This document shows positions 25,831-37,455 of a DNA stretch of 64,000 nucleotides, piece after piece. The translations under genes and the position numbers were made by a program. Source of the DNA: Schistocephalus solidus. Taxonomy: Eukaryota; Platyhelminthes; Cestoda; Diphyllobothriidea; Diphyllobothriidae. The stretch spans positions 1-64,000 of the forward strand of contig WEDG01001070.1 in the NCBI GenBank assembly GCA_017591395.1, written 5' to 3'. The notes under the pieces were generated by a model. The model had not been told where the DNA came from. It searched no databases and saw nothing but the letters and a program-made list of their open reading frames with translations. How positions within the stretch are numbered: the first letter of the stretch is position 1; every line of letters begins with the position of its first letter.

Positions 25831-26513
25831 TGAGTGAGAAGAGGGGCAATATGTTTGTGATCTTCAAAAGGCAAGCGGGAAAAAGACAATTCTTAAATAG
25901 AGTGTTAACACTCCTGGAGTGTGAATTAGTGTACTGAGCAGTTGCCTTGATTGACGGACATGCCGAAGATTATCGATCAGAAGTAAGAGTAAAGGATTGG
26001 ATGGGGGATTAACCACAGATTGTTTGTGCCCTCTTGCTGTCCTCGGGTAGGCAGCAGGCAGTCATTCTTAGGTCCACGTGCCAAAACAAATGACCTTATA
26101 CCCGACAAGCATTCCTTCTGCACAACAAAAACTGCCCAAACTTTTATTCTCTGCAAATCAAATCTGTTGACTTAACTTTTGGTGTCGGCCGCCTTTAAAC
26201 GAGTGTGACATCGCACATGCAAATGCAACAGACATCAGGTTAGTTGCTGTGCCCAACGCCGCCAAATATAATCTCGTATCATCTTTGTTTGAAATAGCTG
26301 GCATTTTTTTGATTTTATAAATATGTCGATGTTCCAAACTGCTCGGGTAAAATATGTACAGATATAAGGGACATAAGATATAATAAATTGTCCGTCTGAA
26401 ATACTGGATAAATAATGTCAACTACGGATGAGCCTGAAAGTAGGTCGTTTTGACTGGGTGGAGGATAAACGAAGAGCAAATAAAAATTAAAATATTTTTG
26501 TTAAAGCTTAACC

Positions 26514-26518
<5 letters not shown>
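25828..26518 (-). mobile_element. CR1-like LINE, second 3'-terminal unit
   Basis: On the minus strand this repeats the 3' part of the LINE at 26572-27430, including the conserved frame MP-S-K-D-RLYLAA-GTATNLMSVA (26158-26421 minus) and the downstream AGTGTGGTT-type tail. Its mirror partner is 38580-39531. The frame is broken after about 35 residues. Its function within the element is unknown. Confidence 0.65.

Positions 26519-26571
<53 letters not shown>
26519..26571. repeat. (TA)n microsatellite inside the LINE unit pair
   Basis: About 26 uninterrupted TA dinucleotides between the two LINE 3' units. The mirror site near 38570 keeps only a short TATATATAT, so tract length changed after the duplication. 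Confidence 0.95.
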
Positions 26572-26574
<3 letters not shown>

Positions 26575-29220
26575 AACTCTGAATCGCAAGATAAAACTAC
26601 TCGAATTTACCTCATGCAAAATCTCACGGGACTTTTGCAATCGGGCCTAATTGAGACTAGTGGATGGCTTGGACGTATAATCAACTCGGTTCTTAATTGT
26701 TAACACCTTTTTCCGTAGGTAATCATATTCAAGATAAATCGACTAGTAAAAATAAGAAAGAACATAAACTTAATGTTAAACAATGCGATCAGAAGACCAT
26801 ACACTTCACGACCTAACAACCACTCGTATTGGCAACAAAGCAATCGAATAAACCTTCGCGAGGCCCTGTCAATATGCTCTAAAACACGAGTTGAGCACTC
26901 CTGACTTCCGACACATATTGTCAGTTAAGCGGTTGGTAAGAAGAGGAGGTATGATTTGTAATCTGCACAAGGCTAGCAGATAAAACGATTCTTACGGTGA
27001 GTTTTAACAGGCCGGGAGGGCGGATACCCTGAGCATTCGCCTTGATTGACGGACGGTCCTTCATGCAGAAGAAAAGCGATCGGAGGTAGTGTCAGTTGGA
27101 TGATGGATTAAACACAGATTGTTTTTGCCCAAACTTGCTGTCTTCAGAGTAGGCCACAAGCAGCCATTTCTTATTTCAACGTGATAAACAAAATGCGCTC
27201 GGGCCCGATAAGCTTTTTCATTTGCCCACCAACACCGCTTAAACTTGTATGCTCTGCAAATCCACCCTTATGACTTAGCATTAAATTTCAGGCCATCTTT
27301 AATCATGTGCGTCATAGCACATACAAATGCAAAAGACAGCAGTTTGCTTGCTGTGCTAAACGCAGTCAAATATAATCTTCTATCAAGTCTGATTGAAAAA
27401 GCTGGCATATTTTGTTACCTAAAGCTGCTAACGTAGACAAAAACGATAGACAGCGTCAGTTAATGTATACCCCATCAGTGAGCCTATGACTTATTCATTT
27501 TTTTGGAGTCTAAAGGCTCCGTTCACAAAGATTCCTTGTTCAACTATCACATTATTCGTTGGTGTTTTTAGCGTCAGCTAATCCGGTTTCTGTCCTTTAT
27601 ATATTTAGGTAATATATAAAGCAATTAAGCCGCTAATATAAGCGGCTTTGACCATAATGCAATTAGCATTAGGTGAAATATCTAATTTATTGGTTTTGCT
27701 CAAGCCCAAGCCCTTGATTGCGGAACATTAAATCATACGGCAACCTTCAAAAGTCAGACGTTAAGGCAGACTTACAAGTCCAAAACTCATTAGCGACACT
27801 AATTAGGTGAGAACTTTACTCGCCATGTGGAGCGCTAGGTCGAAAGAGCTTCAACGTCTGAATGAATTTGTTCCAGGCACCCTTCGGTCGCAGAGTTTGA
27901 GAAAGAAAACAGGCATTTGAAGTCATCAGAATAAATACACGATTGAGAATATTTAAATGTCGATAAATTATCATTTTTTATGATAAAGAACAACAAAGGA
28001 CCTAATATGGTACCTTGAAGGGCAACAATAACAATCGGGATTGCATTGGAGTATGAGGACCCTACTAATTTTTTTTTGTAATCACTTATGTATGATCTAA
28101 TAAATAAAGTTAGAGGACAACGAGATCCTATAGCTTCAAGTTACCTTTAAATAATTTATGACGTTTTTTATCGAATGCCTTACTTTGATCATAATAGATA
28201 ACTACTGCTGACAGATAATCATTACGATAAGCGGTATGAAGATTAATAAAAGACATGAGCCTGGTTTCACAAGAGCAGTCCGTTAAGAAGCTATGTTGAA
28301 AAAAATCCGTTATTTGTTTTGCAATAAGTTTTTCGAAGAATTTAGCAAAAGAGGCGATTTAGGAACACGGCCATAGTTATGAATCTCCAGCTCAAACAAG
28401 TTTTAAAAACTTGTTTGATTGCATAAGTTTTCCAATAATCGGAGAAGAAACAATTTTTGAGAAAAACTTAGAACAATGTGCTTAGTTAAAGTGGAAAATC
28501 CCTTAAATGCTTAAAAATGGAGTTTGGAATGATATCAGTTTAAACCAAATATGCATTTTTAGGTGAGCTAATTCGTTTTGAATATGTGAAGGCTAGAAAT
28601 AAGTAGTTGCAAGAGATGAATTTGAAAGCAGAGGAATTGTGGGAGTTGGGCTAGTTTCAGTGGTAGAGTGGTTGGTGAAAACCAATTAAACCATTCTGCT
28701 TTGCCCAATTATCTGCATATTTTTTGATACCGTAAAATAAGGGCAGATTTACAATCAGATGCATGGCTGACGACAGAATATGAAAGATTTGAGCAACAAA
28801 GTTGAATGAATTGGCATCACTTAGTGCTTTAGACACCCTTCGCTTATATCATGCGAGCCTAATTTGCGATGCTTATAAACATAATTGTGCAATCCTTAAA
28901 TTAACTGAAAAAAAGCTTTAAGACAAATCTTGAAGTTGCCTTCGGAATTTTTAATCTTTTTCTGTAAAAATGAGGAGCAGTAGAAAAGCTGTCTTTTTAA
29001 ATGCAAATTTTAAACGGAAAAAGGCTGAATTGTAGATGTGACGCTCTGCAATAGCTACAGAAAAAGGTGTGGATCGTTGATTGAGAATATGCTATGCCAA
29101 TCTAGAGTGATAACGAAATTATTTATTAGTTCATGGTTTGTATTAGCAAAGTTGATGTTATTGCATTTGACCCCAGGCTTTGTAAGAATATAGACTGGAA
29201 AAACACCTATGAATTATTAC
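26572..29220 (-). mobile_element. CR1/Jockey-like non-LTR retrotransposon relic (copy A)
   Basis: Minus-strand copy of the element at 62.44-64.0 kb. In that better copy the frame gives RT hallmarks: AKLFEKLIAKQI, FFQHSFLTDCSCETNL, YDQ-K-F, a GAIQGTILGPLLFF block equivalent to the GVPQGS-LGPLLF signature, and a C-terminal TW-STWLMKFSPT...KDLGLSYTNKL. Here the same order runs from 28300 down to 27430, heavily frameshifted. The 5' end at about 29220 meets the 87-bp array at the same junction as copies B and C. The 3' end is followed by (TA)n. No endonuclease domain was recognised. Confidence 0.72.
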
Positions 29221-31375
29221 TTTATTATACAGATAACAGTCACTTCTTCAGTTAGCCAATACCGCATTCTATCCAAAGATCTTACTTCAATGTTTAACAT
29301 TCCACCGAAAAATTATAACCGATATATGGCGCTTATTATGTGTACCATACAGCACTAAAACACAAGTTCTCACATCAAATCTTACTTTCCATCGGCAATT
29401 CTTACTTATGTCAGTCGCTTATTCTGTATCACAAGCCGCATTTCAAAACATTGTTATTATTTTACATCTAAAGAAACACTGGCAATTCTAACCGATATAA
29501 GTGGATTATTCAGAATACCATTTCAGCACTCAAACTCAAGTTCACACTCCAATATATCATTTTCTATCGGCAATTCTTACCGATATCTGTCGTTTATAAA
29601 GATACAATTACCCCACTGAAACCCAAGTTCTATCTTCATTAAATTATTCTCAAATGGCAATTCTTACCGATATCAATCGATTTTTAGCATTCCCTTTCCG
29701 CATGTTAACCATTTGTTTACTTCAATATCTTTATTGTCACTGGCAATTCTTTACTATATCAGTTGTTCATTCCATTATTCATTTTCGAACTCAAACAAAA
29801 GCTCTCACTACAATATTTCACTTCCAATTGGCATTTACAATTGAAATCAGGTGCTGATTAAGTAAACTATTTTCGCCAATTTACCATCGTCTTTCTTCAA
29901 TTTATTAAATTTCACAGGCAATTCTTTCCGATATCAGTCGATTATTCAGTATACCATATCCGCGTATAAACGTAAATTATTACTTTAATATCTTTTTTTC
30001 TACAAGCAAGTATTACCGATTTCAGTCGCTTATTAAGTTACCAATTACCACACTCAAACCCACATTCTTATTTCAATACATTTTTTAAACCGGCAATTCT
30101 TACTGATATACATTTGTTTTTCAGAATGCCATTTTTGCACGTTTTTTTATGTTTTAAGGTCAAAACATTACATTTCAATGGCAATTCGTTTATTACGTTT
30201 ACCATTTTCGCACTCAAATTAAGTTCTTACTTAAAAATCTAACCCTCTCTTGGCAATTCTTACCGATATCAGTCGCGTCATCTGATATAATTGGCACACT
30301 CCAACCAAATTCTTTACCCCAATATCTAATTTTTCAATTGGCCATTTTTACCGATATTAGTCACTTAGTCAGTTTACCATTTTTTGCACCCCAAACCAAA
30401 TGTCTTTTTCATTATTTACTTTTCTTTTGCCATTTTTACCGATAACGTGCGCTGAATCACTATACTATTGCCGCACTCCAACCAAACATTAACTTCAATA
30501 TCATCATTTTCATAGGCCATTATAACCGATATCAATCACACTCAAACACAAGTTCTCAATTCCAAATCTAACTTTTTATCAGCAAGTCTTACCACTTTCA
30601 TTCGCTTTAACAGTTTATAATTGCCGCACAAAAACCAAAACTCTAACTTAAATATCTAACTTCCTTTTGGCCATTATAAATGACATCAGTCACTTTTTAA
30701 GTTATCCATTTCCGTACTCAAACCCAAGTTCTCTCTTCATTATATTTGCTTCTTTTCGCAAATCTAACTGATATAAGTCGCCTTTTTAGTAAACCATTGT
30801 CGAATTCATACCCTAGTTCTCTTTTTTATTACGTTTTATTCATCGGCACTTCTCACTGATATCAGTCGCTTATTCAGTATACATTTAACGCACTCAAACT
30901 CTAGTTCTTACTTAAAAATCTAAGTTTCCACTTGCAATTCTTTCCAATTTTAGTGGCTTATTATGTTTATTTTTTGCCGCAATCAAACCAAAGTTCTACT
31001 TTAAAATATCAAAATTTCACAAGCAATTATACCGATCTCAGTCACTTATTCAGTATACAATTACCGCACTCAAACCCTTGGTATTAATTCAATATCTCAC
31101 TTTTCATCGGAAATTCTTACTGATATCAGTCGCTTTTTCAGTATTTCATTGCCGCAATCAGATATGTGTCCTTATTTTATATCCTATTTTTAAATGGCAA
31201 TTATAACCGATATCAGTGGTTTATTCATTATAACATTTCAGCATGCAAATTCAAGTTCTTATTTCTATATCCCACTTTTCGTCTGTGATTCTTACCGATT
31301 TCTGTTATATATAAAGTGTAAAATTTCCAAACTGAAACCCAAGTTCTTTATTCAATTTTTAACTTTCAAATTTCT
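29221..31375 (+). repeat. 87-bp satellite array at LINE copy A
   Basis: About 25 diverged monomers. GGCAATTCT landmarks at 29481, 29569, 29656 and 29742 give periods of 86-88 bp. Many units contain the palindrome GATATC within ACCGATATCAGTCGC. In the sense direction of the adjoining LINE (minus) the array lies upstream of it. Confidence 0.92.
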
Positions 31376-33010
31376 GAAATACTTAAATGCAAAACATGGA
31401 ATCAAGTGATTCAGATATGGCTTTTAAAGGTAAGACCCAACATTTTAATGAAACAATTGGGGTGGAGTCAATCAACCTCAATAGAATGAATATTATATGG
31501 CAAAAACTTTAAACCGTTTTTCCGACACAGCTTCTAGCATAAAGCCTAGACACGTGTTTTTCCGGTGTTTCTACTGTTTTCTTAGGGTCAGAACCGACAT
31601 TTCAATTAACTTTTGGGTCAAAGGCAATCAATCACTTTGAGTTAACTTTTTTTGCCCATTCTACAAATACAAAGTACTACATCTAGGATGAATCGAATTT
31701 GGCAAAGACATTATACAGTTATTCCCACGTATGTACTAGCTTTAATGCCAGACAAGTGTCTTGCCACTGTTTTTGCACTTGCGTGATACAGCAACGAGGG
31801 GTTCGGCTCCTCCGTTGGTTTCCCAGCGTTCGCAATGCGGTATTTGGTATATGGACTCCAAAGAATAATCAGGGAAACAATTTCTGAAATAATTATGTGC
31901 AAAAAATTGAGTCAGAATATTCAAAAAGGAAATGAATTAGGTTAAAACCCAAAATATGTATGAACATTTGGGTCAAAAACAAGCATCCTCTGAGAAATAA
32001 ACGGGTAATGTCCATTCATTAAACACGAAGTACTACAAGTAGTATCAATCTTATATGTCAAAGACATTTTACCGTACTTCCGACACAGGTTCTTGCTTAA
32101 AGCTCAGACACGTGTTTTGCCAATGTTTCTACAATTGCGTGACACAGCAATGAGGGGTTCGGCTCCTCAGTTTGTCCTCCAGCGTTCTCTTTGCGGTTTC
32201 TGATATATGGACTCTAGATAATTATCTGGGAAATAATATCTGAAATTATTAAATGCAGGACAGGCAGTCAGGTTATTCGTACATGACTTTAATGGGGTAA
32301 GAACCGAAATTTAAATAAAAATGTGGGTGGAAGACAATCAACCACTGTGATATAACCATGACATGCCCATTTTATAAACAATGGGTTCTATAAGAAGTAT
32401 TACTCCTATATGGCAAATAAATTTTACCGTTCTTTTGAAACAGGTTCTAAATCAAAGCGCAAACACGTGTTTTGCCAATATTTATGCATCTGCGTGAGAC
32501 GGAAACGACAATAATGGCTCCACAGTAGGTCCCCCAGCGTAATCTATGCGGTTTCTGGTATATGGACTCCAGAGCATGATCAGGGAAAAACGTCTGAAAT
32601 AATTATGTGCCTTACAGGTAGCCAGGCGATTCGAACATAACTTTTAAGGGTCAGAACCACAATTTAAATGAATATTTTGGTCAAAGACAATCAACCACTG
32701 ATATATAACCATGCAATGCCCATTTCACAAAAACTGGGTTCTACAAGTAATATGAATCTTATTTGACAAAGACATTATACCGTTCTTCCGAAAAAAGTAC
32801 TATCTGTAAGCCCAGACACGTGATCACCGATGTTTACGCTGCTGCGTGAAACAGTTACGAAGGGTTCGGGTCCTCAGTTAGACACCCGGCTTTTGCTTTG
32901 TGGTTTCTGGTCTATGGACTTTATATAATAATCTGGGGATTTTTTCTAATATTATTATCCGGAGCACATGGACTCAGGTGATTCGATTACGACTTCAAAG
33001 GTTCAGAACC
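31376..33010 (+). repeat. 354-bp tandem repeat array, central copy
   Basis: Four and a half units of the 354-bp family in plus orientation, with GTGACACAGCAACGAGG-like landmarks near 31780, 32138, 32496 and 32845 (349-358 bp apart). The last unit fades at about 33010. Open frames such as 31699-31887 follow the repeat and are not genes. Confidence 0.87.
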
Positions 33011-34099
33011 GAAATTATAATGACCAATACAAAAAGGTATAATCATTCCTATACCAAATGCTGATACAAAAGAAGGAATTGAGAATTGCTGTTTTTTGGT
33101 TTTAAGTCATATAAGTTGAAAGCGGCAATTTTTATTTTTACCAACGTTGTTTGCAGTCAGAGCTGACCTGTGCGATATATGGTAATGACCAGTGACAAGT
33201 TACCTTTACCCCTGATTTTTAACATATCAATGAGGAAGTTAAAATGCCAAAATGTAAATTTTTTTCGATTAATAAACGGTAAGATTTTTCTGCAACGTGT
33301 TTGGTATACAAAGGTGAATTTGTGTATGAATCGTCCCGACATGACACGAGAAAACCTACCATTTATGACAAAACATGTGAACATGTCCTCTTAAGAGGAG
33401 AAACAATGAACATGTGGTAGGCACAAGTTGCTTTTTTAAGTAATAATTACTAAGATTAATTATATGTAAAGTATTTCCGGTTTTTTATTAATGTCCGTTT
33501 ATAGCACCAACGCGCCCAAGCAAGAGGTTATGATCCATAGCTTTCAGGAGCGTATTAAAATTCACGGGTGTAAAGAATCGCCAGATTCTGCCCAATTTTG
33601 AAATAAACTCTTCCTTCATAATGAGCTTTTGGGCCTCAAATCCATTCCACAAACAAAATTAACGATCTCAAATACTACCACCTAAAAGTTCGATCACGAC
33701 ATTTCATGATTTATGCAGTCTACTGCACGTTCAACACAAAGCATGCCAAAGATTCGTTTTTAATACGAAGTTAAGGAATGGTCACGGATAACCGTTTAAT
33801 TAAATCTACACGGGCTATATTAAGCAAAACGCACATGGCTATCTACCTTCTTGGGTAGAGAGAAATAAGAAAAACGTTAAGGTTTTTAATACAACTGTTA
33901 GTGGCTGTCTTTGTGGAGGCTTTCGAGTGATAACCTGACTCCAGAAAATTCACTATATATACCTTTTTCTTAATTGCCTAAATTTAACTCGAAAACCTAT
34001 CGCTAAACGATTTCATTTAATAAAAGCTAATTTAAAGGCAATCAACAAATAGATTACGTTTTTAAGTAATTAAAAAGCGTGCAAATGCAGCCTTTTAAA
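33011..34099. other. Spacer of the central palindrome, nothing recognised
   Basis: AT-rich sequence without recognised repeat or gene. Overlapping 74-75 aa frames lie on both strands at 33157-33394; neither has a motif. Together with the Kunitz-derived segment it forms the single-copy centre of the mirror-symmetric block 23.4-41.5 kb. Confidence 0.4.
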
Positions 34100-35640
34100 C
34101 AGTTAACGGAATGTAAAAGGCTTTTAAAAGGGCGTTAATGCTAGTACATTTGTATTTATTACTATACTCCTTTTTTTAAATATGCTTGCTAAGTTGCTAA
34201 AATGGCGCACGTGAACTTTCCAGAGGAAGGCGTATATATTTTGGCATTGCATACTCAACTTAATAGACAGTAGATTCTGATGCAGAACATCACGATGAGA
34301 TGAAAATATTGTAGATAGGCAATACCACCCTTGCGTTGAACAAAATAAGTTGGTGACTGTTCCGTGTAAGGATGCTGTTGTCATCTCAACGACAAATTAA
34401 TCCTGCAATAATACAATTTTTTTCACAAAGTGCGAACAGCGATCTTTTAATCGATGTATCAAGAAAATTTCAGTTTGTTTTCTCATCTTTTTCTCTGCGT
34501 TGTTAAGTAGTTGACATGAGGCTGTCACCTTACCCCCATTCCTATTACTTAAACTGTATTATTTTGATGCCCTGTATGCCGCTCTTTTTTCCTAGAAATA
34601 GAGAGAACGATTTGAAGGTTATGAAGTGATTGCAACGTTTAAATGTTTCAAGTTAGATAAATAAGTGTTTGAAACTCATTCGTGACAAACATTTATGAAC
34701 TGCCTACATTAAGGTTATTACATATTTTGGTAAATGGCAAAAAAAATGTTCTTGAATAGTCAGATACTGGCGCATGCGATACGTTTTTAACTACAGCGGT
34801 TTAGTATGTTTCTAACGTATGATGGTAAAGAATGCGAAAAAACCGTATGGCCAAAAACTTTTAAACTTACATTATTTGTGGTTTATCTTATTTTTCTAAT
34901 TAAATTCACATTTTGTATTAAAACGGTTCTCATTCAACCACATCAACCACACGATAATTTTATGTATATGTCGACATTTTAGTAATAAGCGTATTAGAAA
35001 GTTTATGTTCTGCATGGTCCTATATCAGCTTAAAAGACGACATAAAGGATCTACATTAAAAATAAAAAAATTTCATAGGTGAGAGGGTTAAGCCGCAAAT
35101 ATTTAGATAATGTGCCAATATTTTTCTTTTTTTGGCAACCAAAACAAATAAAAAGCCTTTTTAAAGCAGATTTTTTTACGACACACTCGCACACGGGTAC
35201 TCTTCCGATAGCCAGGCTAATTTTTGTTAGAAATGCACTTATAAAACAAAAATGAAGCTCTAGGCGAAAACGCACGCAGATTGTGGTTTGTGGCGGATGG
35301 CCAGACCAAAGTTTTTATTGTTTCTCCTCCTCGGGACAAAATCAACATAAATTCATATTATTATCCCAACTAATTTGCCGAAATCTAACCGTGTATGAAT
35401 TGACAAATTTACATTTTGGCATTTAAACTTGCTCATCGTTTTGTAACAAATCCGTTGTCAAGGTAACTTGTCACTGGTCATTAACATAAATCCCGCCGAT
35501 TGGCTCTGACTGCAAAAAAACGTTGGTACAGTTATAGTTGCCAAAAACAACCAAAAGAACTCACCACCCAAAGACAGCCATTTTCAATTCTTATTTTTCA
35601 TCAGCATGTTGTATAGGAATGATTTGGAGTTTTTTGTAGT
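34100..35640. repeat. Diverged duplicate of the Kunitz segment 4150-5620
   Basis: Direct-orientation duplicate of 4.15-5.62 kb, recognisable in many short blocks over its full length, including the sequence beyond exon 2 (TTTGGCATT...AACTTGCTCAT near 35415 against the equivalent near 5445). It ends before any signal-peptide exon. It lies in the centre of the large palindrome. Confidence 0.68.
34401..35060 (-). pseudogene. Decayed Kunitz exons 2-3
   Basis: Minus-strand remnant of the Kunitz gene. The block NENRFNT survives near 34940 where the intact gene has GGNENRFNTYNAC. Upstream cysteines and the reading frame are lost and a stop follows soon after. The exon 2 donor GTAAGT (34870-34865) and an exon 3 acceptor (TATTATTGCAG, near 34403-34413) remain. 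No first exon was found within the duplicated block. It is read as a pseudogene copied without its promoter and signal peptide. Confidence 0.62.
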
Positions 35641-35679
35641 GCTTATTAAAAATTTCGCTTTTAAACCTTAAAATTCATA

Positions 35680-35830
35680 ATAATATCACCTGACTCCATG
35701 TCCTCCAGTCAATAATTTATGAAATAATTCCACCGATTATTGACTGCAATCCATATACCAAAAACATCAATAAAAACGCTTTGTGACGCACTAAGGACCC
35801 ATTATCCTTGTAACTGTGTGAAGCAGCAGC
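35680..35830 (-). repeat. Fragment of the 354-bp repeat
   Basis: About 150 bp of the 354-bp unit in reverse (rc of CTGGTATATGG-like and of TGACTCCATGTCCT-type phrases near 35690-35765). It occupies the mirror position of the 31.4-33.0 kb array in the central palindrome. Confidence 0.72.
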
Positions 35831-37455
35831 AGAATTTCCGATAAAAAGTGAGATTTTGAAGAAAGAACTAGGTTTTGAGTGCGGTAATTGTATAATGAAT
35901 AAGAGACTGAGATCAGTATTAAGTGATAACAAAAAGATTTGATATTGAAAGTATAACTTTGGTTTGATTGCGGCAATGGCATACTTAATAAGGCACTTAA
36001 TCAGTAAGAATTGCGAGTTGAAACTTAGATATTTACGTAAGAACTAGAGTTTGATTGCGGTAAATGTATACTGAATAAGCAACTAATATCAGTGAGAAGT
36101 GCCGATGAACTTGGGTATGGATGCGGCAATGTTTAACTGAAAAAGCGACTGATATCAGATAGAATTGCCAAAATAAAGTAAGATAATAAAAAAAAACTTG
36201 GGTTTGTGTACGGAAATGGATAACTTAGTAAACGACTGATATCATTAATGATGGCCAATAGAAAGAAAGATATTGATGTTCGAATTTTGTTTTTTGTGCG
36301 GCAACGGTATATTGTTTTAGTGACTGAAAGTGGTGAGACTTGCCAATAAAAAGTTGATATTGAATTGAGAACTTGTGTTTGTATGCTGAAATAGTATACT
36401 GACTAAGCGACCCATATCGGTTAAATTGGCCTATGAAAATGAAGATATTGAATAAAGAAAATTGGTTGAAGTGCGGCAAAAGTATAGTGATTTAGTGATT
36501 GTTCTCGAGAATAATGGCAGAAGGAGAGTAAATAATGAAGAAAGATCTTACGTTTGGGTACAGAAATTGTATAATAAATATGTGACTGATATCAACCGAT
36601 GGAAAATAAGATATTGAGGTAAGGAATTTTGTTGGAGTGTGTCAATTATATCTGATAACGTGACTCATATCGGTAGAAATTGCCAAGGGAAAGTAAGATA
36701 TTTAAGTAAGGACTTGGTTTGAGTGCGAAAATGGTATTCTTTATAAACGAATTGGCATTGGAATGTAAGATTTTGACATTAAGAAATGAAAAAAAACTTG
36801 CGGAAATGGCATTCTGAAAAAGTAATTTATATCAGTAAGAATTGCCGGTTAAAAAATATGCATTAATATAAGAACTTGGGTTTGCGTGTGGTAATTGGTT
36901 ACTGAATAAGTTACTGATATCGGTAATGCTTGGTGGTAGAAAGACAGATATTGAAGTAATAATTAACGTTTATACGCGAAAATTGTATGCTGAATAATCG
37001 ACTGACATCGGAAAGAATTGCCTGTGGAATTTATGATATTGTAGAAAGAACTTGTTTAATAAGCGAAAATAGTTTACTAAATAAGCACCTGATATTGGTT
37101 ATAAATGCCAATTGAAAGTGAGATATTAGAGTGAGAGCTTTTGTTTGAGTTGTAATTGGGAAAACTGAATAAACGACTATTATCAGTAAGAATTACCGAT
37201 GGAAAGTTAGATTTGATGTTTGAACCTGTGTTTAAATGCGGAAATGGTACACATAATAAGCGTCTGATATCGGTTACTTTTTCTGTTGGGAAATTAGATA
37301 TTGAAGTAAAAACTTAGCTTTGAGCGCGGGAATGGTCAACTGCAGAAACGACATAAATCAATTATATTTTCTGGTGAATGTTAGATATTGAAGTAAGATC
37401 CTTGGATAGAATGCGGTAATAGGTTCTGAAGAATTGACTGATATCTGTATAATTA
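35831..37455 (-). repeat. 87-bp satellite array at LINE copy C
   Basis: About 18 monomers in reverse orientation (phrases such as GACTGATATCGGTAAGAATTG recur about every 87 bp). It is the mirror partner of 29.22-31.37 kb. It joins the LINE at 37455-37490 through CAGGCTCTATTCTTACGAAG, the same junction as at 29.2 and 58.0 kb. Confidence 0.9.
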
